NCBI RefSeq assembly: GCF_046600735.1
Contig: NZ_JBJMAW010000004.1
Coordinates: 1-64,000, forward strand
Source of the DNA: Novilysobacter_A longmucuonensis
GTDB taxonomy: Bacteria > Pseudomonadota > Gammaproteobacteria > Xanthomonadales > Xanthomonadaceae
Direction of reading: 5' to 3'
DNA length: 64,000 bases
Positions 44,216 through 53,752 of this stretch are shown here, one piece after another. Under the pieces are notes generated by a model. That model had not been told where the DNA came from and ran no database searches. It worked only from the letters and a program-made list of their open reading frames with translations. Position 1 is the first letter of the stretch; each line of letters starts with the position of its first letter. The translations under genes were made by a program, and so were the position numbers.

Positions 44216-45235
44216 ATGCAGGCGCGACTAATCGCCTATCCACCCGATAGTGCAGCGGCCATCCGGTTGATCCAACCCGATGGCACGCTGCACATCGGCC
44301 GTGCGCGTGGTGGCGATGCCGATCACGGCGAGCCTGGGGGCCTTTCCGAAGAGCCTTCCCGCGGTTCTCTCATTGAGCTGGGCGCTGCCGCCACACCGGC
44401 TCTGCGCGGGGTCGATCAGCTCGTCCTGGACCATCCTTCGGTATCGCGCAGGCACGCCGAGTTGCACGCCGAAGGCAGCGGCTGGCGGCTGCTCGACTGC
44501 GGCAGCAAGAACGGCAGCTACGTCGACGGCATCGCGGTCAGCGACGCCAGGCTGCAGCAGGCGTGCTGGTTGCGCTTCGGCGATGTCTACTGCGAGTTCA
44601 CCCCGCTCAGCGAAGCCGAGGCCGAAGCCAGCTCGCGCGATCGGGATGACCGTCGCGCCATGGCCACCGCGCACACCATGCGCATCGAGCAGATGACCAA
44701 GCTGGGCGATCTGCTCGACGCCAGCCTGCGCGCGGTGCTGGAGCTGACCCAGTGCGAACGCGGTTTCGTATTGATCGACCAGGGCGAAGGCCTGGTCGTG
44801 CGCGCCAGCCTGTCGCTGGAGCCGCTCGCGCTGGTCACCCGCGCCTTTTCCGGCAGCGTCGGTGCAGTGCGGCGTGCGTTGCGGCAGCGTGCGCCGGTGG
44901 TCGCCAACGAGGTTCGCAGCGAGGCCTGGCTGGCGGCACGCGATTCGGTAGTCTCGGCCGGCCTGAGTTCGCTGGTGTGCCTGCCGCTGCTGGATGGCGA
45001 GCGCGTACTCGGTGCTATCTACGCCGACCGCGTGGGCGATGGCCCGGCGATCAGCACGCTCGACTTGGAGCTGCTGGAAGCATTCGCCGAGAACGCCGCG
45101 GTCTGGATCGCCGCGCGCCGCGCCAGCGAACTGCTGGATGCGCAGCGTGCCGATGCCCCACCGGACGAGCAGCAATTGGCGGACGAGCGCGACTGGCGAC
45201 GCATCGTCGCCGCCCATACCGGGGAGATCGAATGA
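44216..45235 (+). CDS. FHA-GAF domain protein
   Basis: 339 residues. An FHA (phosphothreonine-binding) domain covers about 15-130: HIGRA, then after an unusually long loop (about 31-65) SVSRRHAEL, and GSKNGSYVDG. A helical linker follows, then a GAF domain (about 160-310) with LSSLVCLPLLDGERVLGAIYADR. Cytosolic. Its stop overlaps the kinase start (ATGA), so it is likely a partner or substrate reader of that kinase. GAF ligand unknown. Confidence 0.92.
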   Translation: MQARLIAYPPDSAAAIRLIQPDGTLHIGRARGGDADHGEPGGLSEEPSRGSLIELGAAATPALRGVDQLVLDHPSVSRRHAELHAEGSGWRLLDCGSKNGSYVDGIAVSDARLQQACWLRFGDVYCEFTPLSEAEAEASSRDRDDRRAMATAHTMRIEQMTKLGDLLDASLRAVLELTQCERGFVLIDQGEGLVVRASLSLEPLALVTRAFSGSVGAVRRALRQRAPVVANEVRSEAWLAARDSVVSAGLSSLVCLPLLDGERVLGAIYADRVGDGPAISTLDLELLEAFAENAAVWIAARRASELLDAQRADAPPDEQQLADERDWRRIVAAHTGEIE

Positions 45236-48200
45236 CCGGCGCAGCTGGGCCGGCTCCGCCGCGCGGCGATGCCACCGCAACCGGCCTCTACGCGCAGATC
45301 GACCTCCCCCCCGGCGCCGTGCTCGCCGGACGTTTCCGGATCGAGTCGATGCTCGGTATCGGCGGCATGGGCGTGGTCTACCGCGCCACCGACCTCACCC
45401 TTGGCATCCCGGTCGCGCTGAAGCTGCTGCGACCGGAGCTGGCGCAGCGCGCCGGCGCCTTCGAGCGTTTTCGCGACGAATTGCTGCTGGCGCGGCAGGT
45501 GTCCAGCCCGCACGTGGTCCGCATCCACGACCTGATCCAGCACAGCGACAGCGTGCCCGGCCAGAGCCAAGCCGGCCAGAGCCGCGCGGACCACCAGCAG
45601 CACGCCATGGATCCTGCGCCGCCACGCTGGCTGATCAGCATGGACTTCGTGGACGGCACCTCGCTGGATCATCGGCTCGATCGCGAGGGCGCCTTCGCGA
45701 TCGAGGACGCGCTGAAGCTGACCCGCCAGCTCGCCGAGGGCCTGGCCGCCGCCCACGCGAAGGGCGTGGTGCACCGCGACCTCAAGCCGGCCAATGTGCT
45801 GCTGGACGGGGAAGGCAACGGTTACATCAGCGATTTCGGCGTGGCCCGTTCACTCGCCAGCAGCGGCTTGACCCAGTCCGGCGTCGTGATCGGTACGCCC
45901 GACTACCTGTCGCCGGAGCAGGCGCGCGGCGACAGCGTGGACGCACGCAGCGATCTGTACGCGCTCGGCCTGATCCTCTACGAGATGCTGGTCGGCAAGC
46001 CGCCGTTCGCCGGTGGCACGATGACCGAGGTACTGGCGCAGCGCATGCTGCAGACACCGCCACCGGTGACCCGGCACCGCCCGGACGTGCCGGTATGGGT
46101 CGCGCGGCTGCTCGACCGGCTGCTGCGGCCGCAGCCGGCGCATCGCTTTCAGCACGCGCGCGATGTCGTCAGCGCGATCGACAAGCGCGAGGTGCCGCGC
46201 GACCTGCGTCCCTCACGCCGGGCCTGGTGGGGCCTGGCCGCCACGCTGGTGCTGGCCGTGGGTATCGGCAGCTGGTGGCTGCAACGCGGCCCAGCGCCGC
46301 TCGTCGCCGCATCGCCGCCGCTGCAACGGCTGCTGGTGCTGCCGATCGAACATGCTGACCCGCCCGCTTCCGCCGAATTGGCCCCGCAGCTGGCCGGGCT
46401 GGGCCAGCACCTGCGCAGTGCGCTGGCGGCGGTGCCCGGCTTTGCCGTGGTCGACCGCGAACGTACCCAGCAAGCGCTGCGCCAACTGGATCCGACCGGC
46501 GCCGGCCGGCCCGATGTCGCCAACCTGCGCAGCGTGGCCGCGGCGCAGCGCGTGCTGCAGCCGCAGCTGCAGTCGGAGAACGGCGACTGGCGCATCCACG
46601 CCCGCCTGCACGCTGCCGACGCGCCGGCGCAGATCATCGATGGGCCGCCCGCGCCGGATCCGGCAGCGGCACTGGCCGGGTGGATCCGGCAGCCCGGGAC
46701 GGCACGTGCGCTTGGTCTGGAGGACGCCGCACTCGAGCTCGGCCTTCCGGCTTCGAGCGAAGCGCTGGGCTCCTACGGCGCCGGCCTGCTGTTGCTGCAA
46801 CGCGGCGAGCTGGCCGCCGCGCTCGCGCGTTTCCGCGCCGCCACCGACGCAGCCCCGGCCTACGCCGACGCATGGCTGACCCAGGCCGACACTGCACTGG
46901 CGATCGGCGAGCTGGACACCGCGTTCGATGCCATCGACCGCGGCCAACGCGCCGCTGCCGACGCGCCGGCTCGCCTGCGCCGCCGCTTTGCGGCCCAGCG
47001 TGCCCTGCTCGATGGCGATCCGTCCGCCGCGGCCGCGCAGTGGCGTGCGTTGCTGGCGACCACGCCCGACGACACCCTGGCCGAGCTGCAGCTGGCCCGG
47101 GCACAGGGCGCCGCTGGCGACTTCACCGCCGCAGTCCAGGGACTGGAGACCCTGACCCAGCGAGATGCCAACGACCCACGCGCGTGGTTCGAACTCGGCA
47201 AGTTCACCCTGCTCAGCGGCGACGCGCAGCGCGCTGTGGACGACTACCTCGTGCGCGCGCTGGTGCTGTACAAGCGCAGCCGCAGCACCTTCGGCGAGGC
47301 CGAGACAGTCAACGCGCTCGGCATCGGCTACGGCCGCCTGGGCCAGACCTCCGACGCGGCCGAGCAGTACCGCAAAGCGGTCGAGCTGCGGCGCGCGGTC
47401 GGCAACCGGCGCGGGGTCGCGACCAGCCTGCGCAACCTGGCCAGCGTGCAATCGCTGACCGGGCGTTTCGACCAGGCCGCCGAGAATCTCGAGCAGGCGC
47501 GCGTGCTGTACACCGAACTTGGCGACCGCGAGGGACTGGCCGCGATCGAGAACGAGATCGGCCTGCTCGCCGAGGAGCGCGGCGACTACCCCGGCGCGCT
47601 GGAGGCATTCCGCCGCGCACTGCAGATCTGGCGGCAGGCCGGCGATGCGCACGACGCCGCGCAGGCGCTCAACAACATCGGCTTCGCGCATTACCAACTG
47701 GGTGCCTACAACGATGCGCAGGTGTACTGGCAGCAGGCCGCCGACGCCTACCAGGAACTCGGATCGCAGACCGGGCAGATCCGCACCGAGCAGAACCTCG
47801 GCCTGCTGGCCAGCGCGCGTGGGCAGTGGGACGAGGCCCGGCGCCGCCTGGAGCAGTCACTGGCGCGCGCCGAGCAGCAGCAGATGCCCGAGGAGGCGGC
47901 GGTCAGCCGGCGCAACCTGGCCGAGATGGAACTGCTGCGGGGCGATGTCGCCGCGACGCTGGCGCAGGCCGAGCGCGCCGAGGCGCTATTCCGCCAGCGC
48001 GAGGACCAGCGTGGCATCGTCGACACCTCGCTGCTGCGCGCGCGGGCGTTCCTGGCGGCGCATGCGGATGCCGAAGCCCGCGAAGTGCTCGAAGCCCTGC
48101 AGCCGATCCTGCCGCAGGCGGCGATCGAGCAGCGCGCGATCGCGCAGCTGCTGCAGGCCGAACTGGCCGCGCGGGCCGGGCGCTCCACGCAGGCGGCAGA

Positions 48201-48663
48201 TGCGCTGCGGCAGGCGCGCCAATGGGCGGCCGCCTCCGGCGTGCGCCACCTGCAATTGCAGATCGCCCTGCGCCAGGCGCAGGCAGGCAGCGCCGGCGAC
48301 CTCGCCGCCCTCGACACCGCGACCGCTTCGCTCGGCCACGCCGCACTGCGCCTGGGCTGGCTGGAACTGGCGATGCAGCGCGCACTGGCACGCGATGACG
48401 CCGCAGCCGCGCTGAGCGCCTATCGCGAGGCCTCCTCGCTACTGCGCAACGGCGACTTCCAGCGCGCCGCGGAACTGCATCGGCTCGGCGCGCGCGCCCG
48501 CCGCGCGCAAGGTGACGCGGCCGCCGCGCAACGCGCCGACTCGCTGGCGCGCGAGGCGCAGGCGCGCTTCCGCGAGGCCTTGCCAGAGTCCCTGCGGCCG
48601 CAGTTCGACCGCGCCCAGGACATCCCCGCCGCCGCGGCCGCAGGTGCAAGCGCGCCGCAATGA
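45232..48663 (+). CDS. PknB-type Ser/Thr protein kinase with transmembrane helix and TPR array
   Basis: 1143 residues. Kinase domain about 34-310: GIGGMGVVY loop, Lys64 in VALKLL, HRDLKPAN with Asp183, DFG at 201-203, GTPDYLSPEQ. A Gln/Ser/Arg-rich insert (about 105-130) interrupts the N lobe/C lobe link. One membrane helix (about 331-350) follows. A FlgO/CsgG-like beta region (about 365-470) comes next. A long TPR array runs to the end (e.g. AEQYRKAVELRRAVGN, GALEAFRRALQIWRQAGD, DAQVYWQQAADAYQEL). Topology would place the TPRs in the periplasm if the kinase is cytosolic. Overlaps both neighbours by four bases. Confidence 0.94.
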   Translation: MTGAAGPAPPRGDATATGLYAQIDLPPGAVLAGRFRIESMLGIGGMGVVYRATDLTLGIPVALKLLRPELAQRAGAFERFRDELLLARQVSSPHVVRIHDLIQHSDSVPGQSQAGQSRADHQQHAMDPAPPRWLISMDFVDGTSLDHRLDREGAFAIEDALKLTRQLAEGLAAAHAKGVVHRDLKPANVLLDGEGNGYISDFGVARSLASSGLTQSGVVIGTPDYLSPEQARGDSVDARSDLYALGLILYEMLVGKPPFAGGTMTEVLAQRMLQTPPPVTRHRPDVPVWVARLLDRLLRPQPAHRFQHARDVVSAIDKREVPRDLRPSRRAWWGLAATLVLAVGIGSWWLQRGPAPLVAASPPLQRLLVLPIEHADPPASAELAPQLAGLGQHLRSALAAVPGFAVVDRERTQQALRQLDPTGAGRPDVANLRSVAAAQRVLQPQLQSENGDWRIHARLHAADAPAQIIDGPPAPDPAAALAGWIRQPGTARALGLEDAALELGLPASSEALGSYGAGLLLLQRGELAAALARFRAATDAAPAYADAWLTQADTALAIGELDTAFDAIDRGQRAAADAPARLRRRFAAQRALLDGDPSAAAAQWRALLATTPDDTLAELQLARAQGAAGDFTAAVQGLETLTQRDANDPRAWFELGKFTLLSGDAQRAVDDYLVRALVLYKRSRSTFGEAETVNALGIGYGRLGQTSDAAEQYRKAVELRRAVGNRRGVATSLRNLASVQSLTGRFDQAAENLEQARVLYTELGDREGLAAIENEIGLLAEERGDYPGALEAFRRALQIWRQAGDAHDAAQALNNIGFAHYQLGAYNDAQVYWQQAADAYQELGSQTGQIRTEQNLGLLASARGQWDEARRRLEQSLARAEQQQMPEEAAVSRRNLAEMELLRGDVAATLAQAERAEALFRQREDQRGIVDTSLLRARAFLAAHADAEAREVLEALQPILPQAAIEQRAIAQLLQAELAARAGRSTQAADALRQARQWAAASGVRHLQLQIALRQAQAGSAGDLAALDTATASLGHAALRLGWLELAMQRALARDDAAAALSAYREASSLLRNGDFQRAAELHRLGARARRAQGDAAAAQRADSLAREAQARFREALPESLRPQFDRAQDIPAAAAAGASAPQ

Positions 48664-49403
48664 CCGACAAGGCGCCAGCGCCCGCCGATACATCATTGCC
48701 CGCGATCCGCGAGCAGTACCAGCGGCTGCTCGGGCGGCTGGAAGCCAACGAGCGCGAGTTCCGGCGGCTGGCGCGCTCGGTCTGGCGCGTGCAGGAGGAC
48801 GAGCGTCGGCGGCTGGCGCGCGACCTGCACGACGGCATCGGCCAGAACCTGACCGCCCTGAAGCATCGCCTGACCCAGATCGGGACCGGCCTGACACCGG
48901 CGCAGGCCGCGTTGCGCGACCAGCTCGACGCCGCCATCGCGCTGTGCGGCGACACCCTCGACGACACCCGCGAGATGTCGCGGCTGCTGCGACCTCCAAT
49001 CCTCGACGATCTTGGCCTGGAGCCGGCGCTGCAATGGCTGGCGCGCAGCCAGGGCGACGCCAGTGGGCTATCGATTGCGGTGGAGATCGAACCGCTGCCG
49101 CCGCTCGACGGCGACCTGCGCACGCTGCTGTTCCGCATCGCCCAGGAAGCGCTCAACAACGTCGCCAAGCACGCCGGCGCGAGCAACGTGCTGCTGCGCC
49201 TGGTCGCGCGCGGTGGATCGCTGCAGTTGCAGGTGGCCGACGATGGCCGCGGCTGCGATCCGGCACAGGCGCTGCGCAGCGGCGGCAGCGGACTGGGCGG
49301 CATGCGTGAGCGGCTGCGCCTGCACGACGGCCGGCTCGAACTGCACTCCTCGCCCGGCAACGGCGCACGCATCCGCGCGGTGGTGCCGCTTGACGGCTGC
49401 TGA
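48660..49403 (+). CDS. NarL-type (HisKA_3) histidine kinase without sensor domain
   Basis: 247 residues. A short charged coiled-coil N-terminus (about 15-48) leads straight into the dimerisation/phosphoacceptor helix with ARDLHDGIGQNL (His57). The HATPase has FRIAQEALNNVAKHA (N box), VADDGRGCD (G1) and GSGLGGMRERL (G2). No membrane segment or PAS/GAF domain is present, so its input must come from another protein, presumably the kinase or FHA-GAF protein encoded upstream. Overlaps the Ser/Thr kinase stop (ATGA). Confidence 0.93.
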   Translation: MTDKAPAPADTSLPAIREQYQRLLGRLEANEREFRRLARSVWRVQEDERRRLARDLHDGIGQNLTALKHRLTQIGTGLTPAQAALRDQLDAAIALCGDTLDDTREMSRLLRPPILDDLGLEPALQWLARSQGDASGLSIAVEIEPLPPLDGDLRTLLFRIAQEALNNVAKHAGASNVLLRLVARGGSLQLQVADDGRGCDPAQALRSGGSGLGGMRERLRLHDGRLELHSSPGNGARIRAVVPLDGC

Positions 49404-49424
49404 GTCCACGCTCACGTTAGGCGC

Positions 49425-50072
49425 ATGGGGAACCAGATCCGGGTACTGATCGCCGACGACCACACGCTGGTCCGTGAAAGCCTGGTCGGCCTGCTGCAGC
49501 ACGACGGCGACGTGCAGGTGGTGGCGCAAGCCGCCGATGGTCTGGAGACGCTGGAGAAGGCTGCCGCCAGCCGGCCCGACGTGGTGGTCACCGACATCTC
49601 CATGCCAGGCCTCAACGGCATCGAGGTCGTGCGCCGCCTGTGCGAATCGCTGCCCGGCACGCGCGTACTGGTGCTGACCATGCACCAGGAAGACGAATAC
49701 GTACTGCAGGCGGTGCGCGCCGGCGCCTCGGGTTACCTGGTCAAGGACAGCGCGGCATCCGAGCTGCTCGCCGCGGTGCGCAGCCTGCAGGCCGGGCGCG
49801 GCTATTTCGGCCCGCAGGCGTCGAAGGCACTGGCCGAGCAGATGCAGCACCCCGAACGCGTGGTCGAGGACCCCTACGGTCGGCTGACCCCGCGCGAGCG
49901 CGAGGTGTTCCACCTGATCGTCGAGGGCCTGACCACCAAGGAGATCGCGCGCCGGCTCGACATCAGCGTCAAGACCGCCGAGAACCACCGCACCCGAGTG
50001 CTCGCCAAGCTCGACGTGCGCAACACCGCCGAGCTGGTGCGCTACGCCCTGCGCCGCGGGCTGCTGGACTAG
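49425..50072 (+). CDS. LuxR/NarL-family response regulator
   Basis: 215 residues. Receiver domain with ADD (11-12), phosphoacceptor Asp57 in VVVTDISMPG, and Lys in YLVKD. The C-terminal helix-turn-helix is LTPREREVFHLIVEGLTTKEIARRLDISVKTAENH. 21 bases after the histidine kinase; cognate partner by context. Target genes unknown; the divergent protease/secreted-protein region is a natural candidate. Confidence 0.95.
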   Translation: MGNQIRVLIADDHTLVRESLVGLLQHDGDVQVVAQAADGLETLEKAAASRPDVVVTDISMPGLNGIEVVRRLCESLPGTRVLVLTMHQEDEYVLQAVRAGASGYLVKDSAASELLAAVRSLQAGRGYFGPQASKALAEQMQHPERVVEDPYGRLTPREREVFHLIVEGLTTKEIARRLDISVKTAENHRTRVLAKLDVRNTAELVRYALRRGLLD

Positions 50073-50079
50073 CCCCCTT

Positions 50080-50148
50080 GTAGGAGCGGGCCATGCCCGC
50101 GACCGGAAGTCACGACGCCGCATGCTCGCGCCCATGGGGCGCTCCTAG
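50080..50148. repeat. Hybrid REPIN: GGGCCATGCCC left arm, GCGCCCATGGGGCGC right arm
   Basis: GTAGGAGCGGGCCATGCCCG at the left, CGCCCATGGGGCGCTCCTAG at the right (CTAC mutated to CTAG). It combines the two arm types seen in 13415-13483 in the opposite order, 8 bases after the regulator's stop. Confidence 0.8.
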
Positions 50149-50225
50149 AAAATCCGCTGCGCTCTCGTGGGGCGGGTTCCATGCGCCGTAGTATCCTCGC
50201 CGTTCCATGACAGCGGAGCGGCAGC

Positions 50226-50723
50226 ATGAGGGTTCGGGCGCATTGGATACGTGGGTCGTCATACGCAACTGCCGCGCTCGTCTGTCTGGCATTGCTCGCC
50301 GCCTGCGCCAGCGGTCCGGTGCGCCGCGTCTCCGAACCGTCCGCGCGCATCCAGCAGCTCACCGTGCAGGCCGACGGTAGCTGGTCGGTGGATCTGCGGA
50401 TCGAGAATTTCAGCAGCATCCCGATGCGTTTCGAGTCGGTGGACCTTGCGCTCGAGTTCGACGGCGGCCCGGTCGCCACGCTGCAGCTGCAACCCGCCCT
50501 GACGATCGGGCCGGAGTCGGCCGACGTGGTCGATCTCACGGTCACCCCGGATCTCGCGGGCAAGCTCGCCATTGCCGATGCGCTGGCTGCCGGCCGCAGC
50601 GTGACCTACTCGCTGGAAGGCAGCATCGGCGCGAGGCCCGAAGAGAGCCGCTTGCGTAACTTCGACATCGAACGCCGCAGTGCATTGAGCCCCACCCCCG
50701 GGTTACCCGGCGTGCTGCGGTAG
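50226..50723 (+). CDS. LEA14-like (WHy domain) lipoprotein
   Basis: 165 residues. Lipobox LLAAC near residue 27. The rest is a single beta-sandwich typical of LEA type 2/WHy proteins: WSVDLRIENFSSIPMRFESVDLALEFDGGPV followed by VTYSLEGSIG. These are envelope proteins of uncertain role, associated with stress in other organisms. A stem-rich REPIN separates it from the regulator gene. Confidence 0.82.
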   Translation: MRVRAHWIRGSSYATAALVCLALLAACASGPVRRVSEPSARIQQLTVQADGSWSVDLRIENFSSIPMRFESVDLALEFDGGPVATLQLQPALTIGPESADVVDLTVTPDLAGKLAIADALAAGRSVTYSLEGSIGARPEESRLRNFDIERRSALSPTPGLPGVLR

Positions 50724-50791
50724 AGCAGGTTTTCAGTTTTCGGTTTCGCTTTCCGTCTCCCCTGTTCCGGTTCCCTTCGCTGACGCGCCCC

Positions 50792-52582
50792 ATGAGCCAC
50801 TACAAAGCCCCGCTGACCGACATGCGCTTCGCCCTGTTCGACGTGCTCCAGGCGGAGGCCACGTTCCAGCGCCTGGGGTTCGCCGAGGCCACGCGGGACG
50901 TGCTCGATGCGGTGCTCCAGGAGGGCGCGCGCTTCAACGAGACGGTGCTGGCGCCGCTCAATGCGATCGGCGACCAGGTCGGTTGCAGCCACGCCCAGGC
51001 CACCGGCGCTGTCACCACGCCACCGGGCTTCAAGCAAGCGTATGCGCAGTACGTGGAAGGCGGCTGGGCCGGGCTGACATCGCCGGTCGAGTTCGGCGGG
51101 CAAGGCCTGCCGTTGGCTGCGGGGGTGCCGCTCAAGGAAATGATCGATGCGGCCAACCTGGCCTGGGGCAACTTCCCGCTGCTCTCGCACGGCGCGACCG
51201 AGGCGCTGCAGCAACACGGCGATGCGTGGCAGCGCGAGATGTTCCTGAAGCCACTGGTCGAGGGCCGCTGGACCGGCACCATGTGCCTGACCGAACCGCA
51301 TTGCGGCACCGACCTGGGCCTGCTGAGGACCCGCGCCGAACCGCAGGCCGACGGCAGCTATGCTGTCACCGGCACCAAGATCTTCATCACCGCGGGCGAG
51401 CACGATTTCACCGACAACATCCTGCACCTGGTGCTGGCGCGCCTGCCCGACGCCCCGACCGGCAGCAAGGGGATCTCGCTGTTCATCGTGCCGAAGGTGC
51501 GGGTCGGCCAGGACGGTTCGCTGGGCGCGGCCAACGCGGTCCGCTGCGGCAGCATCGAACACAAGATGGGCATCCACGGCTCGGCCACCTGCGTGATGAA
51601 TTTCGACGGTGCGCAGGGCTACCTCGTCGGCCAGCCGCACAAGGGCCTGATGGGCATGTTCACCATGATGAACACAGCGCGGCTGGCAGTCGGGCTGCAG
51701 GGGCTCGGGCTGTCGGACCGCGCCTACCAGAACGCGCTGACGTACTCGCGCGAGCGTCTGCAGATGCGAGCGCTGTCGGGTGCGAAGTGCCCCGACAAAC
51801 CGGCCGATCCGATCATCGTCCACCCCGACGTGCGCCGCATGCTGCTGACCTGCAAGGCGCTGGTCGAGGGCGGCCGGGTGATGGGCTACCACGGCGCGCT
51901 GCTGGTCGACATCGCCCGCCATGCGCCGGATGCCCTCGAGCGCGAGCAGGCCGATGCGCTGCTGGGTTTCATGACGCCGATCGTCAAGGCCTGCCTGACC
52001 GAATGGAGCGTGGAATGCACCTACCACGCGCTGCAGTGCTTCGGCGGCCACGGCTACATCGCCGAGCACGGAATGGAGCAACTCGCGCGCGACGCCCGCA
52101 TCACCACCCTGTACGAAGGCACCACTGGCATCCAGGCGCTGGACCTGCTCGGCCGCAAGGTCGTGCAGCAGCAGGGCACGGGCCTGCGGGTATTGCTCGG
52201 CATGATCGAGACGTTCTGCAACGAGCACCAGGGCAATGCCGCGGTCGCGGAGTTTATTGGTCCGCTGCGGGCCAAGGCCGTCGAATGGCAGCAGTTGACC
52301 GAGCAGGTCGGCCGGCGCGCGGCGGCCGATCCCGACGAGATCGGCGCCGCCGCCTACGACTACCTGATGTATTCGGGTTATGTCGCGCTGGCCTACTGGT
52401 GGGCGCGCAGCGTCGCCGCCAGCGAAGCCTCCGAACAGTCGGCACGGCTCAAGGCCGGCAAGCGCGAGACCGCGCGCTTCTATTTCGCCCGCCTGCTGCC
52501 ACGCACGCTGGGCCACGCCGCCGCTGTCGCGGGCGGTGCCTCCACCCTGCTCGCCCTCGATGCCGACGCCTTCTCGCCGTGA
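50792..52582 (+). CDS. Acyl-CoA dehydrogenase (FadE-like, C-terminal extension family)
   Basis: 596 residues. FAD-dependent first step of fatty acyl-CoA beta-oxidation. N-terminal family extension (MSHYKAPLTDMRFALFDVL), FAD/substrate loop GTMCLTEPHCGTDLGLLRT, catalytic base region ITTLYEGTTGIQALDLLGRK, and HGYIAEHGMEQL. The roughly 600-residue length and C-terminal acyl-CoA dehydrogenase extension domain match this subgroup. Substrate chain length is not predictable. Monocistronic by appearance. Confidence 0.93.
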   Translation: MSHYKAPLTDMRFALFDVLQAEATFQRLGFAEATRDVLDAVLQEGARFNETVLAPLNAIGDQVGCSHAQATGAVTTPPGFKQAYAQYVEGGWAGLTSPVEFGGQGLPLAAGVPLKEMIDAANLAWGNFPLLSHGATEALQQHGDAWQREMFLKPLVEGRWTGTMCLTEPHCGTDLGLLRTRAEPQADGSYAVTGTKIFITAGEHDFTDNILHLVLARLPDAPTGSKGISLFIVPKVRVGQDGSLGAANAVRCGSIEHKMGIHGSATCVMNFDGAQGYLVGQPHKGLMGMFTMMNTARLAVGLQGLGLSDRAYQNALTYSRERLQMRALSGAKCPDKPADPIIVHPDVRRMLLTCKALVEGGRVMGYHGALLVDIARHAPDALEREQADALLGFMTPIVKACLTEWSVECTYHALQCFGGHGYIAEHGMEQLARDARITTLYEGTTGIQALDLLGRKVVQQQGTGLRVLLGMIETFCNEHQGNAAVAEFIGPLRAKAVEWQQLTEQVGRRAAADPDEIGAAAYDYLMYSGYVALAYWWARSVAASEASEQSARLKAGKRETARFYFARLLPRTLGHAAAVAGGASTLLALDADAFSP

Positions 52583-52627
52583 CCGGTCGCGCCCGGGATG
52601 TTTCGGGCGCTGGGTGAAGAGCTTTTT

Positions 52628-52719
52628 GACACGGATCAACTCGGATCAAAACGGATAAGGCAGAAGCACAATCGGCATGGCTTTGCTCTATCCGTGTTTG
52701 ATCCGCGTAAATCCGCGTC
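52628..52719. repeat. GACACGGATC-family palindrome
   Basis: GACACGGATCA...CGGATCAAA...CGGATAA at the left and TATCCGTGTTTGATCC...GATCCGCGTAAATCCGCGTC at the right (each under 20 shown in parts), 92 bases. Same family as the core of 21386-21582. The gap 52583-52849 holds nothing else clear. Confidence 0.75.
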
Positions 52720-52849
52720 AGAAAATTGATCCTGCCAGGACGAGGTGAGATCGCGGGATCGCCGCAGTGGGCACAAAGAGCGGGCCCGATGACCGCACCC
52801 GCTCCGCGCTACCCAAACGTCAACGAAAAGCGTATAAGCTCGGCTTCCA

Positions 52850-53551
52850 ATGGAGACCGACCGAGCCACGCGGCGCCTGGTCCAGGGCGTCAGCCTCGCC
52901 GACACCCTGCGGCGCGGGTCGGCTGCTCTCCGGTTGGCTGCGGATTGTCCCGCGCAGCCGGTTCCCAGCCATCCTCTCGAACGCCTGAATTCGGTGCGCC
53001 TGCTGTCGCTGGACGCCCACGGCCGCGTGCTCGACTGGATCAACTGGCAGGACGCGGCCTGCCTGTACGCCCGCGGCGCGGTGTCCTGGACCCTCGGTGA
53101 TCCGTGCCTGCAGGTCCACGGCGGCAGCAACCGCGTCACCGGCGAGCAGAGCATCATCGAGCTGCACCCGATCGTCGCCGCACGCGGCCATGCGCGGGCA
53201 CGCGCGCTCGACCCGACTCCATCGCTGACCAACGCCGCATTGTTCGCGCGCGACAGTTACCTGTGCCTGTACTGCGGCCATTCGTTCCATCGCCCGCAGC
53301 TCACCCGCGACCATGTCAAGCCGGTCTCCAAGGGTGGCCGCGACATCTGGGAGAACGTGGTCGCCTCGTGCTTCGGCTGCAACTCGCACAAGGGCAACCG
53401 CACCCCGCAGCAGGCCGGGATGCCGCTGCTGGCAGTGCCGTACCGGCCGAGCTGGATCGAGCACCTGATCCTGTCCAACCGCAACATCCTGGCCGACCAG
53501 ATGGCATTCCTGCGCACGCAGCTGCCCAGGAACGCGCGTTCGCACGCCTGA
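52850..53551 (+). CDS. HNH endonuclease family protein
   Basis: 233 residues. The HNH fold is in the second half: CLYCGHSF, LTRDHVKPVSKGG, WENVVASCFGCNSHKGNRTP, giving two zinc CxxC pairs and the His/Asn/His set. The N-terminal 45 residues look unrelated to the domain and the start could be later. TATAAG at 52833-52838 could be a -10 only about 7 bases upstream of transcription start, i.e. near-leaderless translation. Cellular role unknown; similar stand-alone HNH proteins are widespread. Confidence 0.88.
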   Translation: METDRATRRLVQGVSLADTLRRGSAALRLAADCPAQPVPSHPLERLNSVRLLSLDAHGRVLDWINWQDAACLYARGAVSWTLGDPCLQVHGGSNRVTGEQSIIELHPIVAARGHARARALDPTPSLTNAALFARDSYLCLYCGHSFHRPQLTRDHVKPVSKGGRDIWENVVASCFGCNSHKGNRTPQQAGMPLLAVPYRPSWIEHLILSNRNILADQMAFLRTQLPRNARSHA

Positions 53552-53752
53552 GTTCCGCCCGCCCGGGCTGCCGCGCTGCCCGGGGGTACGGTCGATATCC
53601 ACCCAGCCACGTCACTTCCCGGCGCCTGGCGTCCGCCCGCCGGCGGTTTCGCGACGGCGCGGCCGCAAATCTGCGATCCGATGTCGCGCATGCGTTGACG
53701 CACGCCCCGGCCTCCGCAACACTCGGCACCACTGCGATACACGGATCCCACA

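Noticed and set aside
46213..47697. Minus-strand frame of 494 codons opposite the Ser/Thr kinase gene
   Set aside because: GC-bias shadow; the kinase frame has canonical catalytic motifs and TPRs.
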